DNA of 64,000 bases from Diaporthe sp. PMI_573 (taxonomy: Eukaryota; Ascomycota; Sordariomycetes; Diaporthales; Diaporthaceae): positions 496,001 through 560,000 of the forward strand of contig JAJTUP010000029.1 in assembly GCA_021399435.1 (NCBI GenBank). Direction: 5' to 3'. The position numbers were made by a program, and so were the translations under genes. Position 1 is the stretch's first letter; every line of letters begins with the position of its first letter. The notes below the pieces were generated by a model. It ran no database searches, had not been told where the DNA came from, and worked only from the letters and a program-made list of their open reading frames with translations. Positions 1 to 11,638 of this stretch are shown piece after piece.

Positions 1-33
1 GATGAGGACAAAGAATACTCACCGTGTCATCAG

Positions 34-521
34 AGAAATTTCTCTCATTCGATTTAGAACAAACCTTCTCGTCTGCATTCGTCCTTACGCTTACTACGGC
101 TATACCCGGACTCCCAGATCATGATAGCAGCTACCTGAAAACCGCCTTCAGCATCTTGAACACGATAATTGCCCATGGCAATGTGGTTGCTCAGTACCGA
201 AAACAAGAACTAGAGAAGCTACACGAAATCCTACATCTCGTTCAGACCCAGAGGAAAGAACCAGCACCACCAAAGGCAGACGTTCAAATCTCATCGAGCC
301 TGAATAGAGTGCCCAAGCCCTCTGTCGAGCATCCCGAGCAAGTGACCGCCACCGGTAGCGCGGCCAACGGCCTGGCATCATCCGAAGAGATGCTTTCAGT
401 CGCGGGACTGCTCGACTGGGAGCCAGACGTGTCTGGCTTCGGGAACGACCAGCTCGCCGGAAGCTGGTTGTGGACAGATGCTATGGCGCAGGATCTCGAC
501 TTTAGTGAAGACCTGCTGTGA
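34..521 (+). CDS. 3' end of an unidentified, probably regulatory protein (partial)
   Basis: The reading frame closes upstream at bases 3-5, and a CAG at 31-33 looks like a 3' splice site, so this is read as the last exon of a gene that starts before the window. About 162 codons follow. The first part is helical and hydrophobic. A proline/charged linker comes next, and the end is acidic (LLDWEPD near residue 130, FSEDLL at the C-terminus). That composition resembles the activation tail of fungal Zn(II)2Cys6 factors, but the DNA-binding part is not in view, so the family is only a guess. The next gene downstream is an amino-acid permease on the same strand. Confidence 0.45.
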
Positions 522-1143
522 CTGGGGACTTATCGCCGTGCGCGAAAACGGCTGAGCACCCTGAAGCCATTCGACTCGGGAATTGGAATGGTTGGGTTCG
601 CGGGGGGATCCTGCGGGATGTGACGTTTCAAAGTGAATGTTGAGCCACATACGTGGAGTGGAGGCTTCTCCTTAAAGGAGCCCTGCATCCAGGGGGGGGG
701 GGCATCTTTGTTGCTTCTTATCCTTGTTGTCCTCCTAGGAGGTGGGTCTTACAACCTTCTGCATTTTCCGTATCAAAAAGTTTAGCTATAAGGGTTTGAT
801 CGAAATAATTGCCTATCTGATACCGAGCTGCGGGATGGTGAGCCGAGGGTGTCCACGGGCTCGGGAATCACACCCGAAGCAACCTTGGACCCAGGGCCCA
901 GAGATAATCAACAATTTCAGAGTGTCAAATACTTGACTCGACCAGCATTTTAGTTAAACAGCGCTTGGCTCTCCCGCTGTATTTATTACTGTTTCCCCGC
1001 AAGTCTTCTGGTGGTATACCCTCTGCTCCCATCAACGTCACTGTCGATCTCGAGGACGTCGCTTAGCCTCGAATTCATAGGGTCGGCTCGTTGTTGTCCG
1101 AGTCTTGCCGTGAATTATCACAGTCTAGGTCTTTTCAAAAATT
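522..1143. promoter_or_regulatory. Spacer and probable promoter of the amino-acid permease
   Basis: No gene is visible. There is an 11-base G run at 692-702. Two HGATAR-type GATA motifs lie before the permease: AGATAA at 902-907 and TTATCA (TGATAA on the minus strand) at 1115-1120. GATA factors such as AreA/NIT2 control nitrogen-source uptake genes in ascomycetes. A role here is inference. Confidence 0.35.
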
Positions 1144-2942
1144 ATGGATCAAGATAAGCTGGAGGCAGTGGGGTCGCAGAGACTTTCGCATCAACGGAGC
1201 GCAAAGCTCGGCGAGGTCCAAGACCTGGCCCACCAGCACGGCCACGAATTGCAGAAACGCCTCGAGACTCGCCATGTCACTATGATTGCTTTGGGAGGCG
1301 CCCTGGGAACGGGACTCATGATTGGGACGTAAGTCTCAAGCTCATTCTTCCAAGTTCAGCTGTTCAACTAATAATGAAACCACTTCTCCAGCGGATCAGC
1401 CCTCGTCAAGACCGGCCCGGCAGGAATATTGTTAGACTACAGCATCGTCGGCTGCATTGTCTTCCTCGTTATGGCCGCCCTTGGCGAGATCATCTCCTAC
1501 ATGCCCCTATCCCACGGCTTCGGTGGCTACGCCACTCGTTTCGTCGACCCGGCTCTCGGTTTTGCGACCGGATACACCTACTTCTTCAAATACCTCCTCG
1601 CAACCCCGAACCAACTCTCGGCCTTCGGCCTCATTATGAAGTTCTGGGTCGGTGACCGCGTCAACCCGGCTGTGTTCATCACAATTACTCTGGTCCTGAT
1701 AATTGTCATCAACAGTATCAGCGTCAAGACTTTCGGAGAGTTCGAGTTTTGGTTATCTTCCCTGAAGGTGCTAATCATGGTCGGCATCATAATTCTCCTG
1801 TTCATACTCGCTGTTGGTGGTGGGCCGACCGGAGACCGTCCTGGATTCCGATACTGGTCTGAACCCGGAGCTTTCGCGGAGTACAAGGTCAGTGGTGCCA
1901 AGGGGCAATTGCTCGGTCTGTGGAGTGCGATGGTTGCCGCAGTATATGCCTTCTCCGGGACAGAACTTGTAGGCGTCACTGTCGGCGAGGCCAAGAACCC
2001 ACGTCTGTGCATGCCAAAAGCCATCCGCCTCACCTTCCTCCGCATCGTCTTCTTCTACGTCATATCTGTCTTTCTCCTGGGGCTGGTCGTCCCATACAAC
2101 AGCCAGGAGCTCGCATTCGCTGCCGGGGCCAAGACAAGTGCTGCTGCCTCCCCGTTCGTCGTGGCCATCAAGATCGCGAAGATAAAAGGGCTTGATCATG
2201 TCATCAATGCATGCCTTGCCGTCTTCGTGTTTTCAGCTGCGAACTCGGATATCTATATTTCATCTCGTACTCTGTACGGAATTGCCATTGATGGCAATGC
2301 ACCCCGGGTATTTACACGTACAACCAAAGCCGGCGTGCCGTTCGTCTCACTGGGTCTCTGTATGTTGTTCTGCGGATTGGCGTATATGTCCGTCAGCTCG
2401 AGTGCTGCAACAGTGTTCAACAACCTCACCAGCCTTGTCACTGTCTTTGGTGAGTTTTCGAGTCACGTCTTGTTCCAGAAGAACATTGCTAAAAGTTCTA
2501 GGCCTCCTGACTTGGATTTCCATCCTCGTCTGTCACATCTGTTTCTGCCGCGCCCGCAAGATCCAGCACATTGATTTGGCGTACATTCCCTACCGCGCTC
2601 CACTTGGCGCCTGTGGCTCCTTCATCGCCCTCGCGTTCCTGGTCATCCTGATACTCACCAAAGGCATCGAGGTTTTTATTGGCACTTTTGACTACAAAGG
2701 GGTTCATTGTCCAGTACATCGGCATACCCATCTACCTTGGTTTAATATTAGGGTATAAGATTGTGAAGAAATCGCAACGTGTGCGGGCTGAGGCGGTGGA
2801 CTTGGTCACGGGCGTTCCGGAAGAAACGGTTGCAGAGGAGAAGGCAGCGGTCGAGGCCGCATTGAAGGAAAAAGAGGCCGCGGCAGTGACTAGACGGACA
2901 CTTAGCAAGGTCTATCGAAAGGGCTTTTCCTGGTTATTCTAA
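1144..2942 (+). CDS. Amino-acid permease (fungal YAT/GAP1 type), with a one-base frameshift
   Basis: A plasma-membrane amino-acid:proton symporter of about 560 residues. Exon 1 is 1144-1328, the intron is 1329-1391 (GTAAGT..CCAG), exon 2 is 1392-2449, the intron is 2450-2501 (GTGAGT..CTAG), and exon 3 runs from 2502. Joining exons 1 and 2 restores the family motif GTGLMIGTGSALVKTGPAG. Later family marks are FSGTELVGVTVGEAKNPR and several long hydrophobic helices. The C-terminal tail is charged and Lys/Glu-rich. In exon 3 the frame breaks at the run AAAGGGG (2696-2702). The frame before it reads out to a stop at about 2757, while the next frame continues the family sequence from the Tyr-Lys-Gly junction through YIGIPIYLGLI to a stop at 2942. 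This is one extra G, either a real mutation or a homopolymer error. GATA sites precede the gene. Confidence 0.85.
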
Positions 2943-3691
2943 AATCATCCGTATTATATTCAGTAACTTGCACCCGCTCCAAAACTTAGTACAGCAGCTT
3001 CAATCTGAAAAGCAGTAAGCAACGCTATAAAATGCGCTGCAACAAAACGCGGACGCGGCAATAACAGGTGATGCCCTACTGGCTACACCCGATGAGATAA
3101 CAGCTAGCTAGCCAACCACACGCTGCAGGAATACTAAATATAGCTAACGGACATTCCCCGAGCAGAAGAATAAGAACTTTATATATAGACTAGACTATCC
3201 CTCCTAGGTATAAGGTCAAAAGACCGGTTTGGTTTGTGATCTTCCCCGCAGTCTGCTCAGGCTCATGATGATCCCTTGGTGTCTTGCGAACTTGTCTCTG
3301 TTCTAGAACAGATGATCAGACAAGGTATAGTCCGCTAAGCTCATGTCTCTCACTATGGAAAGAAACGTCCAGGATCATACTAACCCGGCAACGTTCGGCT
3401 ATTGCTGGCGATTAGGTTATACTCTAGAGGAAGGTCTACGCTTTCTTCTTTGTCTACAATGCCTAGCGTAATGTAGATCAAAATCGCACACTTAAAGATT
3501 CAACGCTTTGAAATGCAGTGCTTCTTCTTACACTTCTGCGTACGTGTTCCTTTACCACCATTTATCATCGCCCTAGTAAAGACTTTCCGGGTCGCTCTCG
3601 AATGGGTGATCGAGGGAGTGTTGCCGCATTCCAGTGTTCGGGGACATATTAGCCCTGTTTCTTGACTAAAACCTAGTTCCGGCCGAATTTC
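2943..3691. other. Intergenic stretch, nothing recognised
   Basis: AT-leaning spacer between two plus-strand genes. It shows no coding frame of note and no repeat I could recognise. Confidence 0.5.
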
Positions 3692-5252
3692 ATGGATTTT
3701 TTCCCAGGCCCCCCGCCGGGGTTGGATCTGACTGAGACAAGAGCCCCTGCCTTGGTCGTAGCCACATGTCTTACCTGGGTCATGGGACTCGTATGTGTAG
3801 GGCTGCGGTTTCTTTCTCGAAAACTTACTAGGAGCGGCTTCTGGTGGGATGACTGGATCATTCTCACATCGCTGGTAATGGTCCCAAGCCCTCCTCACTG
3901 CACCTCACGAACACGCACTGACAAGAGACATCTGGAAGATATGGAGCACTTCGGCTGTCTTCCTCACTACGTGTTACAGTAGGTCCCACTTCTTTTAATT
4001 CAGCAATCCACAGAAGATGATCAGCCTTGACTTGACCAGCTAACGATATCTCGTCACCAGTGGTTCCTAGAGGCCTCGGCTTGCATATATGGGCGGCCCC
4101 TGTTGGCGTGATGAGATCGTACTCTTTGGCGATCTTCATAGCTACATTTACCTTTGCATTCAGCTCGTTCACCACGAAATCGGCAATACTGGCGTTCTAC
4201 TGGCGCATCTTCCGCGTGGATACCAGAATCAGGTGGCCATTAATCATCTTGTTCTTGCTTGTCTCCGCATGGACGATCATAGTCGTACGTGAACAGAACC
4301 ATAATCGAGTTTTCATTTACAATTCCAGCCACAGATTGACAATTTTGACAGATTCTGGTGGACGTACTCCAGTGCCATCCAACCAGTGCGTTCTGGACCA
4401 GATTTGATCCCATCAATGCTCCTGATCCATCAGAATATGAATGCGGTGTCGATCTCTTGAAATTCGTTCTTGTAAACTCTTTTTTCAACACTGTTACGGA
4501 TATATTATTACTGGCGTTGCCACTACCATTCATTTGGAACCTTACTCTTCTCAAATCGCAGAAGGTCGCTCTCCTTGGCATTTTTGCTCTCGGCCTGTTG
4601 TAAGCGCCTCCAAGACCCTAGCTAGGTATGATGCATCTACTAATAGATTCGTTTTCGACAGTGTCACAGGAGTGTCTATCTTTCGCATTTACTTCACCAT
4701 CATTATCGACTTCCGGAATCCAGACTTCCTCTGGCCAGCCAGCCAGGCGACAAAATGGACTCTTGTTGAGGTCAACATTGCCGTAGTCTGTGGTACGGCA
4801 GTCACCTCCCCCTCCCCCTACCATCCCTTTCATGCATATCATTAACGTTGATACCAGCATGCCTCCCTTCTCTCAAGCCAATTATGACTCTCGCTCTCCG
4901 CGGCCGAGTTCATAACACGGAGTCAGCGAGCAGCCGAGGACGCCACGGATCATCCGGCAAAAGAAGCAGTGCGTTTGATTCGACCAGGCACTCGAGCAGG
5001 ACGTTCCCGCCCAACCATTCTGTCGAAGGGCCTTCCGTCGCGCCTTTGAGGGCTTTAGCGAGCACCGCAAACGACACACAAGTCTTTGCGAGACCAGTGG
5101 AGCACGACTCTGATGCAGATGAAGACATACAAATGGCAGAGTTGGTGTGGAGGAATCCGAACGCGGACGTGGAAGGATGGAAGGACTCTGAGCCGCGAGG
5201 AATAATGGTAACGAAGACCTTCGAATCGAAAGCTGAGAATAGGGCTCTCTGA
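3692..5252 (+). CDS. Fungal rhodopsin-domain integral membrane protein (PTH11/SAT4-like)
   Basis: A seven-helix membrane protein of the fungal rhodopsin-domain family, whose members are mostly of unknown ligand; PTH11-type relatives act in surface sensing. Exon 1 (3692-3874) carries the N-terminal helix and the WWDDW motif. A short second exon near 3926-3979 is likely, but its borders are unclear. The following exons join in frame: 4061-4284 (HIWAAP, FAFSSFTTKSAILAFYWRIF), 4352-4599 (CHPTSAFW, then an NTVTDILLLALPLPFIW helix), 4662-4792 (FRIYF..WTLVEVNIAVVC) and 4858-5252 (ACLPSLKPI, then a Ser/Arg-rich cytoplasmic tail of about 120 residues). Introns are GT..AG and 65-80 nt. The order of motifs is canonical for the family. 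I see no disabling change, apart from the unresolved second exon. Confidence 0.8.
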
Positions 5253-5845
5253 GGAATTGCTTGATTTTTGTGAGAAGGGCCATTGTAGCAGCACGGGTAC
5301 ATAGCTGAGAAAAGCAATTCAGATAGAGACCAGTTGTTATAGTCACTCGACATATATTTAATTGAAGCCTTTCATTGTGCGATAATTCCACAATTTGAGA
5401 ACATCGGTCAGCTGCAACATTACAACGTTGCGTCTGGCACGTTATCTGACCCCTTTTGGTGGTAGTCAGGGTGAGCATTTGCTGGTAGTCCTGGCAAAAG
5501 CAAACCTATATCAAGGCCAAGGGAGACTTCTTGCCCTCAGCCAAATACCAGCCAGGCCCTAGAAGGACCACTTTAGTTGTCTGCTGCGGGCAGGGTTCCG
5601 CCCTCTCTCGCACTTGAAATGGGAGCATACTCTGGCAGAAGCGAGAGAGGACCCGTCAATTGTTGGAGATATCTATGACGACGTAGCTTTTCGAGTGGTG
5701 CTTTGCTCTCTGCCAGTCTTCCCATACATTCATCACTGCCAAGACTCAACTTCACTCAAACCCCGTTGAGTAATGGGCATATGTACTGTACTAATATATT
5801 TCCCATGTAATTCATTTTCGGGCACAACACAATGAACCAACATCC
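5253..5845. other. Convergent intergenic stretch
   Basis: Space between the 3' ends of the rhodopsin-domain gene and the minus-strand small membrane protein. No coding frame or structured element was recognised. Confidence 0.5.
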
Positions 5846-6223
5846 TCATTCACTCTCCTCCTTCGAAAAGTAGCGGTACGCAGCGTTAGCGTAAAATATT
5901 GTCTCCATCGTTCCATAAATGGAGAGAAAGACAATAATGACAATCTTGGTAGTCCGATTGGCTCCCATGCGATCGAGCACGGATAGCCAACCCTCCTTCT
6001 TCGCCGAAGCTGGCTTCTCTGACGCGGTGGCGGGACCTTGGGGCCGGCTTCCAGGATATCCGCTGATGTGGCGGAGCTGCGTTGCGGCATTGGGCCGTAA
6101 GGAGAAGCGATGGTGAGTGGACAACTGGCTCACGTGGATGTGCCTCGTGTGGCCTGCCCTTGATGCTATGGGTGGAAGCGCAGCCAGTGCCGCTGAGGTT
6201 TTATTTGCGAGGGCTGAAGACAT
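5846..6223 (-). CDS. Small single-pass, probably mitochondrial membrane protein
   Basis: An uninterrupted frame of 125 codons. I chose the ATG at 6223 because the protein then starts with a stretch rich in Ala, Ser, Arg and His and almost without acids (to about residue 60), as expected for a mitochondrial presequence. Farther-upstream ATGs add a sequence with no such character. A Pro/Ala linker follows, then a conserved-looking core (GWLSVLDRMGANRTTK), one hydrophobic helix at about residues 92-112 and a short charged end. I do not recognise a named family. Small inner-membrane proteins of this shape are common among fungal respiratory-complex assembly factors. The function is open. Confidence 0.65.
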   Translation of the reverse strand: MSSALANKTSAALAALPPIASRAGHTRHIHVSQLSTHHRFSLRPNAATQLRHISGYPGSRPQGPATASEKPASAKKEGWLSVLDRMGANRTTKIVIIVFLSIYGTMETIFYANAAYRYFSKEESE

Positions 6224-6911
6224 AGCCTGTGGCTTGACGGGGACAGTTCCGCGATGTGCTTGGTTGTCCGCTACAAGATCGTTGCCTAATGTGCTGCCCT
6301 CGGGAATGTGAAAGAAGTGTGGCAACTGTCGGCGAGTGTAGCTTGCTAGTGGTGATTTGTGTGACAAAGCTCCAGCCTGTAAGGTAATTCAACAGCAGAA
6401 AATGCTTCCACGAGCCTGCAGGAGATAGGTTTTGAAAGTGATAGAGGGTGTAGAGCAAGTGACACATGATGAGCCATGTCAGCCGGCGGAACCAGAACCC
6501 GTCTCACACCAACAACAAAGGCTAACTAACGCTGGCTGGTGCGGCACAGCCTTCACACTGGCAACACACCACTGGAATGGTGAATGATTGGTGAGAACAT
6601 AAAATTGGAGATTGATACTGGGACAGTGGAAGCGTTGGCCATTGAAACAGATCATGTCCTAGAAGTTGAAACTTCTCACAGACTCTATGCGGCTTTCACT
6701 ATTTCGAACCTCATCGTCACTGCATGTTGAAAGTCGATTGTTCTCTTGCTTGAGACTACAAAAGATCAAGTGATCAGATTCCACCAACTCGACACTCTTT
6801 CTAATAGTCACCGGCATGGAGCCAGACGTCCCTCAATGGGCCAAGACGACTTCTCAGAGAAGTTGACGCTCCAACGCAACCTCGGGAACTAAAAGAGAAA
6901 AAAAAAAGATT

Positions 6912-7054
6912 AAGGGCACCGGGGGTTGAACCCGGATCTCTCTGGCTTGCCAGGTCCAATCATGCTATCCAAGAAACCGTCATACACTATGCACACAGTT
7001 CTAACTGCAAGAAGCCTTTTTGCGTCAGGAGTCATACCATTAGACCATGCCCCC
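6912..7054 (-). tRNA. tRNA-like sequence, degenerate or with an intron
   Basis: On the minus strand the 3' part has a perfect T arm: CCGGG, the loop TTCAACC, then CCCGG. It is followed by TGCCCTT, which pairs with GGGGGCA at the 5' end (two G-U pairs). A D arm of the form GGTCTAATGGTATGAC follows the 5' strand. Between D and T arms lie about 95 nt, so an intron of about 65-70 nt would be needed. I could not build a good anticodon stem, and position 33 is not U in the obvious fold. No anticodon is assigned, and a tRNA relic is as likely as an active gene. Confidence 0.35.
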
Positions 7055-9751
7055 GTAATTGTGAATGACGGTAGAACCCATGGCTGATATGCTTCCGTCA
7101 CCTCACGGCCTGGCCACCTTGGCAAATGGCAGGACAACCTGCGTAGGCATTCTTACGCCATCCTGGAGATGAGGCTTGCAACAGCTGCTCAAAGGGTCAG
7201 TGCCTTCGTCTTCCCGGTACGTCTGGAAATCAACGCAGCCTTGTTCGAAGTCACTCACATTGTAGTTATCACTGCCCTCAAATCAGATCAGCAGAATGCT
7301 CTACTTTCATGCACCGCATCCGTTGATCTACATATCTGTCCTCCTAACTATCCTTGCAAGTTTGATTTGACTGGCCAAAGGCCCGGATGTTGATACTCAG
7401 GGGGTTTTTGCAGATGAAGATAGAAGGATGCAGATTTCCCGGGCCCTCTGTTGCAGCACCCACCCATCTTGAGTACGCCCCAGCAAGATCAAAAGCATCA
7501 CGCCTAGGCGAAGCGGCTTGCTTGTTGGTGTTCAAAGAGGCGAACAGCTGATATCTCGATGTTCAGGTTGCATCAAACCTCCCGGGACGAAAGTGGGCAA
7601 GACGCATTCATGACATTCCAAAATGGCTGGACAAAGGATGGCATGCTCAAAACATTACACAGAGGGGTTCGATAACTTCTATTGCTGCTTCTTTGACTTG
7701 CCTCAAAGCCTCCGCTGGCTGATACCGCAGTTCTGCGAGGCTGAATAAAAACAACCATGGATGACTGGACCACGACGATTCTTCTCGGCCTTCCAAGTTC
7801 ATCATCCCCAAGCCAAGCCCAATAGCATGCCGCCACCATGACTTGAGCCTCCATCAAAGAGAAAAGACAACAGGACCAAGCCGCTAGTAGCCTCATCTCT
7901 CATCTCCGCCAAGATCTTCAAAATCTAGGACACAGGCTATAAAAGCACAAGGCAAGGTAGCAAGCTGCGGCAGGGAGCCCAGAAAAAAGTGCCCAGGCCA
8001 GACTCCCGGAGTTGGTGATGCAAAATTCTCATATTAGAAGCAAAGAGGACGACAAAGTAAACCTCTGAGCTCCAGTTGTTGTTGGTGAAGTAAGGCACTG
8101 TCTCGTGTGACTCTGTCGGTGTATTCATTCTTGCCTCACCGCTTCCATGCCGCGGGTGCAGTTCCAGTTGTTGTGATCATGCACAGCTGTGAGGTGGCCA
8201 TCTCTGCTCGGGACCTTGGAAGTGGATCCCGAGTGAGCTGGGCAATCAAAAACAAGATGGTCAGCAAAGACATGTCCGCCTATGCCGTCTTTAAGTTGGC
8301 TCAGGATGTCTTCGTCATCTGAATCCCATTTGGAAAGGAGATGATGCGAACCTCAGTTTCTAACATATTGGCTATGTCAGTATTTTCCCAGGCATCAACC
8401 GAAGAATTCAACACTCAGTCAGGCAGACCCATCTAACTGAAAAGGCAGAGTAAAACAACACGCCAGCTTGAATAGAGTTCTGAGGGTTACCCCGCGGAGG
8501 CGCTTGCCAGACATCTGCGACATATCTGCGATACCCGTAAGCAGAGACAGGAAATCCCAAGATGGATCTCACGCATCAGAGGTTGCTCATGTGTTTCAGC
8601 GCACTGATCCATTTGTCGACCTTCTTCTTCCACCCCATTCTTTTTTCCATGCTATTCTTTTATTTTTGCCAGAGAGAGAAAAAAAAACCTCGTTCCCAAT
8701 CTGATATATCACAGTCTACTGTCTCACCAAGACCTCAACTTTACTTCTGGTGCAAGTAAACAAAAACCCTCCCTACCTGTGCGAGCCTTTTAGTGCTGCG
8801 CCGAGGATCTATCGGGCCGGGGCAAGTTTCCAATTCTGGCGCCGCCTAGCCGCGGGGGGCAGTGGCGGTTGTCTCGCGGCTGTGGACACTTGTAAGTCGC
8901 TAAGGTTGCGAGTGAGACTAGGTGGTTCCATCTATAACCGTCAGAGGAAGCAGGTCTCTAAAAAGGGAAAGCTCTGGAATTATCCCCATCTCACGGGACC
9001 AAATCATGCTGCTGGGTCGGTGTCAATCTCCCTCGGCGTGGCTGCTCGTGGCGAGAGGCTGATTGAGGTCTGGAACCCCCTTGACAAGACACCAGAGGCA
9101 AAGAGGGCGAGGACGCGATCCAGGAAAAAAAGTAACTCCAACGTTTGTACGGTGAAGCCGTGAAAAGAAGCAACGGGATCGTGTACGAGGATACATTGGT
9201 CACCCACTAGCAGCACGAGCACGAAATTGCAGCTGTGAACCCGGCTGTGACATGCCTGTACGTGGCTGGGGGGCGTAACCTGGGGGGGTGGCTGTACTAC
9301 GGACAGGTGGTGCGAGAACCTGTCGCACACCGGGTCGAGGGTGCGTGTGTGTACAGGACACGGCCACCGGCGCACCGAGCTTGGAAACCCTGAGCTCATG
9401 CTGCTGAGCCAGCGTGTGGTTTCCTTTTCTCTTCTCTCCGTCGCACGATGCGCGGTGCCGTTTCGCGTATCTAGAGAGCTCGGGAGGCCGACGTGACGAT
9501 CCTGCATGGACCCTCGAGCGTCATTGTTCAAACACCGACAACACCGTTGGGATGGTTCGACCGGGTCTTAGCTGCAAGGTTCCCGTCGACGTGGTACCGA
9601 TTGGGGTGAAGCTCGGGGTGGTTCTTCCCCAGAGAGCTTCTCGTGGTACAATGACACGGAGGAGGTGGGGTGGGTGGTGGTGTTGGTGATGGTGTTGGTG
9701 CAGCCACAAAGCCGCAGGGTTCAAATGGCGATTGCGGGAGAGACAATGGTG

Positions 9752-9785
<34 letters not shown>
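9752..9785. repeat. GATT microsatellite
   Basis: About eight and a half perfect copies of the tetranucleotide GATT, inside the long spacer before the purine permease. A shorter isolated GATTGATTG occurs again near 9961. Confidence 0.9.
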
Positions 9786-9786
<1 letters not shown>

Positions 9787-11300
9787 CGACTGGCTGGGCA
9801 GGCTGGCCCGACTGGCCTGAGTGGACGAGTGGGAGATGGGGTTCAGGTGGAGCCGGGTCGAGTTGCACGCGAGGCTTGGGGAGTGAGACACGGGCATCGA
9901 GGGGTGTTAGATTGCATGCTCTCTGTCTTAACTCTTGTTGGCGAGGTCGGGGCAGAAGAGGATGATTGATTGCATGCTGGTGTGCCGTGATGGATTTTCC
10001 TTGCTCGAGCAGGCATTTGGGCGCCAGTACATGAGGAGCGTAATGCAGGACGCCCGTTTCGGCCATGTCGAGTTGAAAAATCGACCACGGCTTCCGGTCA
10101 CGAGATTGATGGATTGCACAATGCACAATGGATGTTTTGAACAGCAAGCATGACATGGCTGCGGAAAGGGACACTTGCGATGGCCAAATTGCCCAGGTCT
10201 GGTTAGGAAGTGTCGGACGGCAAGCGGCGTCTACCATTGATTGTACATGGACTGTCGGTACGTACCGGATGTTACGTACCACAAGTACCGTCCGTGGCAT
10301 CCGTTATTGTACGCGGGTGCACGCACACCTGCAGGACGAACGAGGTACAATGTGCCTGTGCCTGTGCCTGTGCATGCAGAATTCTAAGATGCACGAGGCA
10401 AGAGGCACTTTAACTCGTAAGTGAGAGGATGCAAGAGCGGAGATCCAAAAACCAAGGTCAGTCTCGACTACGGACGTAGACAATGCAGGGAGACCAAGAC
10501 AAGGTAAGTCCGTCACTTGGTCACTTGGTCGCTTGGCCACCAGTCGAGGTTTCTGTGCCTGTGCTGTGCTCCGTCTCCGTGCGCATTGTTTTTGGGAGAG
10601 CACCTGCTCGTGTAGACAGACAGACAGACCATGTGTGGAGGCAGGTGCAGAGGCAGGTGCAGGAAGTGGTGACTCGATAGGATTGAGTGATTCTTTCTCT
10701 CTCTCCTTCTCTCGTGTGGCTGGCTGTCTTTACTTCTTCTTATCTCCAAGAGAGATATCCCAGGATCCTTCTTCCCTGTTAGCTCGATCGGTCCTGCCAA
10801 GACTGCTCCACCCGCTGCCCATTTTTGCCATCTTTTTGGGAGGGTCTCGACTATCGATTGCAGTCTGCAGTCTGCAGTCTGCAGATTTTCTTACTGTAGT
10901 CTGTAGAGTCAAGTCCTCCCTCTCCTTCACCAAGCTCAGCTCAGCTGGTGGGCCATCATTGGCAGCATTGGTAATTGGTGATCCTGTTGGAAGCTGCCGT
11001 CCGGCAACATCCTCCGTCATATCCTCGTCCCTCCCCTGCCACGCTAAGAAACGTGGGGAAGACACACACGCACACACACACTCACACAGAGAAACCACAC
11101 TTCAGATCTGCTGCCGAGGCCAGGCCATCAACATTCTGAACACCCTGCAGTGCCATCCAGAGTACTGCTACCGTACATGCCGCTACGGCACCTGGCGACA
11201 GCCTGCAGGCATTCGGATGACACCGGCCCACACCTCCTCCGCCCCGGCTTGCACGCCCACAGATTCCCATGGGTTGCGACCCCCAGGACCCCTAGCCCAG

Positions 11301-11320
11301 GCAGATAAGCACTTATCTGC
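11301..11320. promoter_or_regulatory. Palindromic pair of GATA sites (probable AreA/NIT2-type element)
   Basis: GCAGATAAGCACTTATCTGC is a 9-bp perfect inverted repeat with a 2-bp spacer. Each arm contains AGATAA, the HGATAR core bound by nitrogen GATA factors. It lies about 320 bp before the ATG of a uric acid-xanthine type permease, a gene class known to be under AreA-type control. The palindrome is seen; the regulator is inferred. Confidence 0.7.
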
Positions 11321-11638
11321 CAAAGCTGAATGACACAAACAACTCGACTGGCTACCCAGGCCTGGTCTTTTTTTCTGTGATTTTTATAAGAGCACCGACA
11401 TCGCCCTTTCCCGTCCTCCGGCATCGTCCTTGACCTGACATCGCCTGTTCTGCTCTGCTCTGTTCTGCTCTGTTCTGTCCTGTTCTTGTCCTCCCCTTTC
11501 CGGTCTTGTCGTATTCACTTCTACGACAACAACTTGGGGTCTGAGTGCTGACCAGGTCACTCACCAACATTTGTCACCCTCTCTCGTCACTGCTTATTTA
11601 CAAAGACAGCATAGTCGCCAGCTTTACTGACCATCAAC

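Larger units (their letters stand above)
6224..11638. other. 5.4-kb gene-poor region upstream of the purine permease
   Basis: Several frames of 100-270 codons occur on both strands, but they overlap, lack family motifs and have biased low-complexity content, so I call no protein gene. The region holds a tRNA-like sequence (6912-7054), a GATT microsatellite (9752-9785), a GTGCCT-type run near 10,351, a triple GCAGTCT repeat near 10,860, an alternating CA tract near 11,066 and a CTGTT/CTGCT pyrimidine tract near 11,450. A palindromic GATA pair lies at 11,301-11,320. The C/T-rich final 600 bases look like a fungal promoter and 5' leader. A non-coding transcript is possible but not shown. Confidence 0.5.

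Noticed and set aside
9521..10300. 259-codon minus-strand frame
   Set aside because: Includes the translated GATT microsatellite (repeating SINQ) and His/Pro tracts. It is not protein-like.
10533..11333. 266-codon plus-strand frame
   Set aside because: Low-complexity Ser/Arg/Cys content from promoter-type DNA, and it contains the GATA palindrome region.
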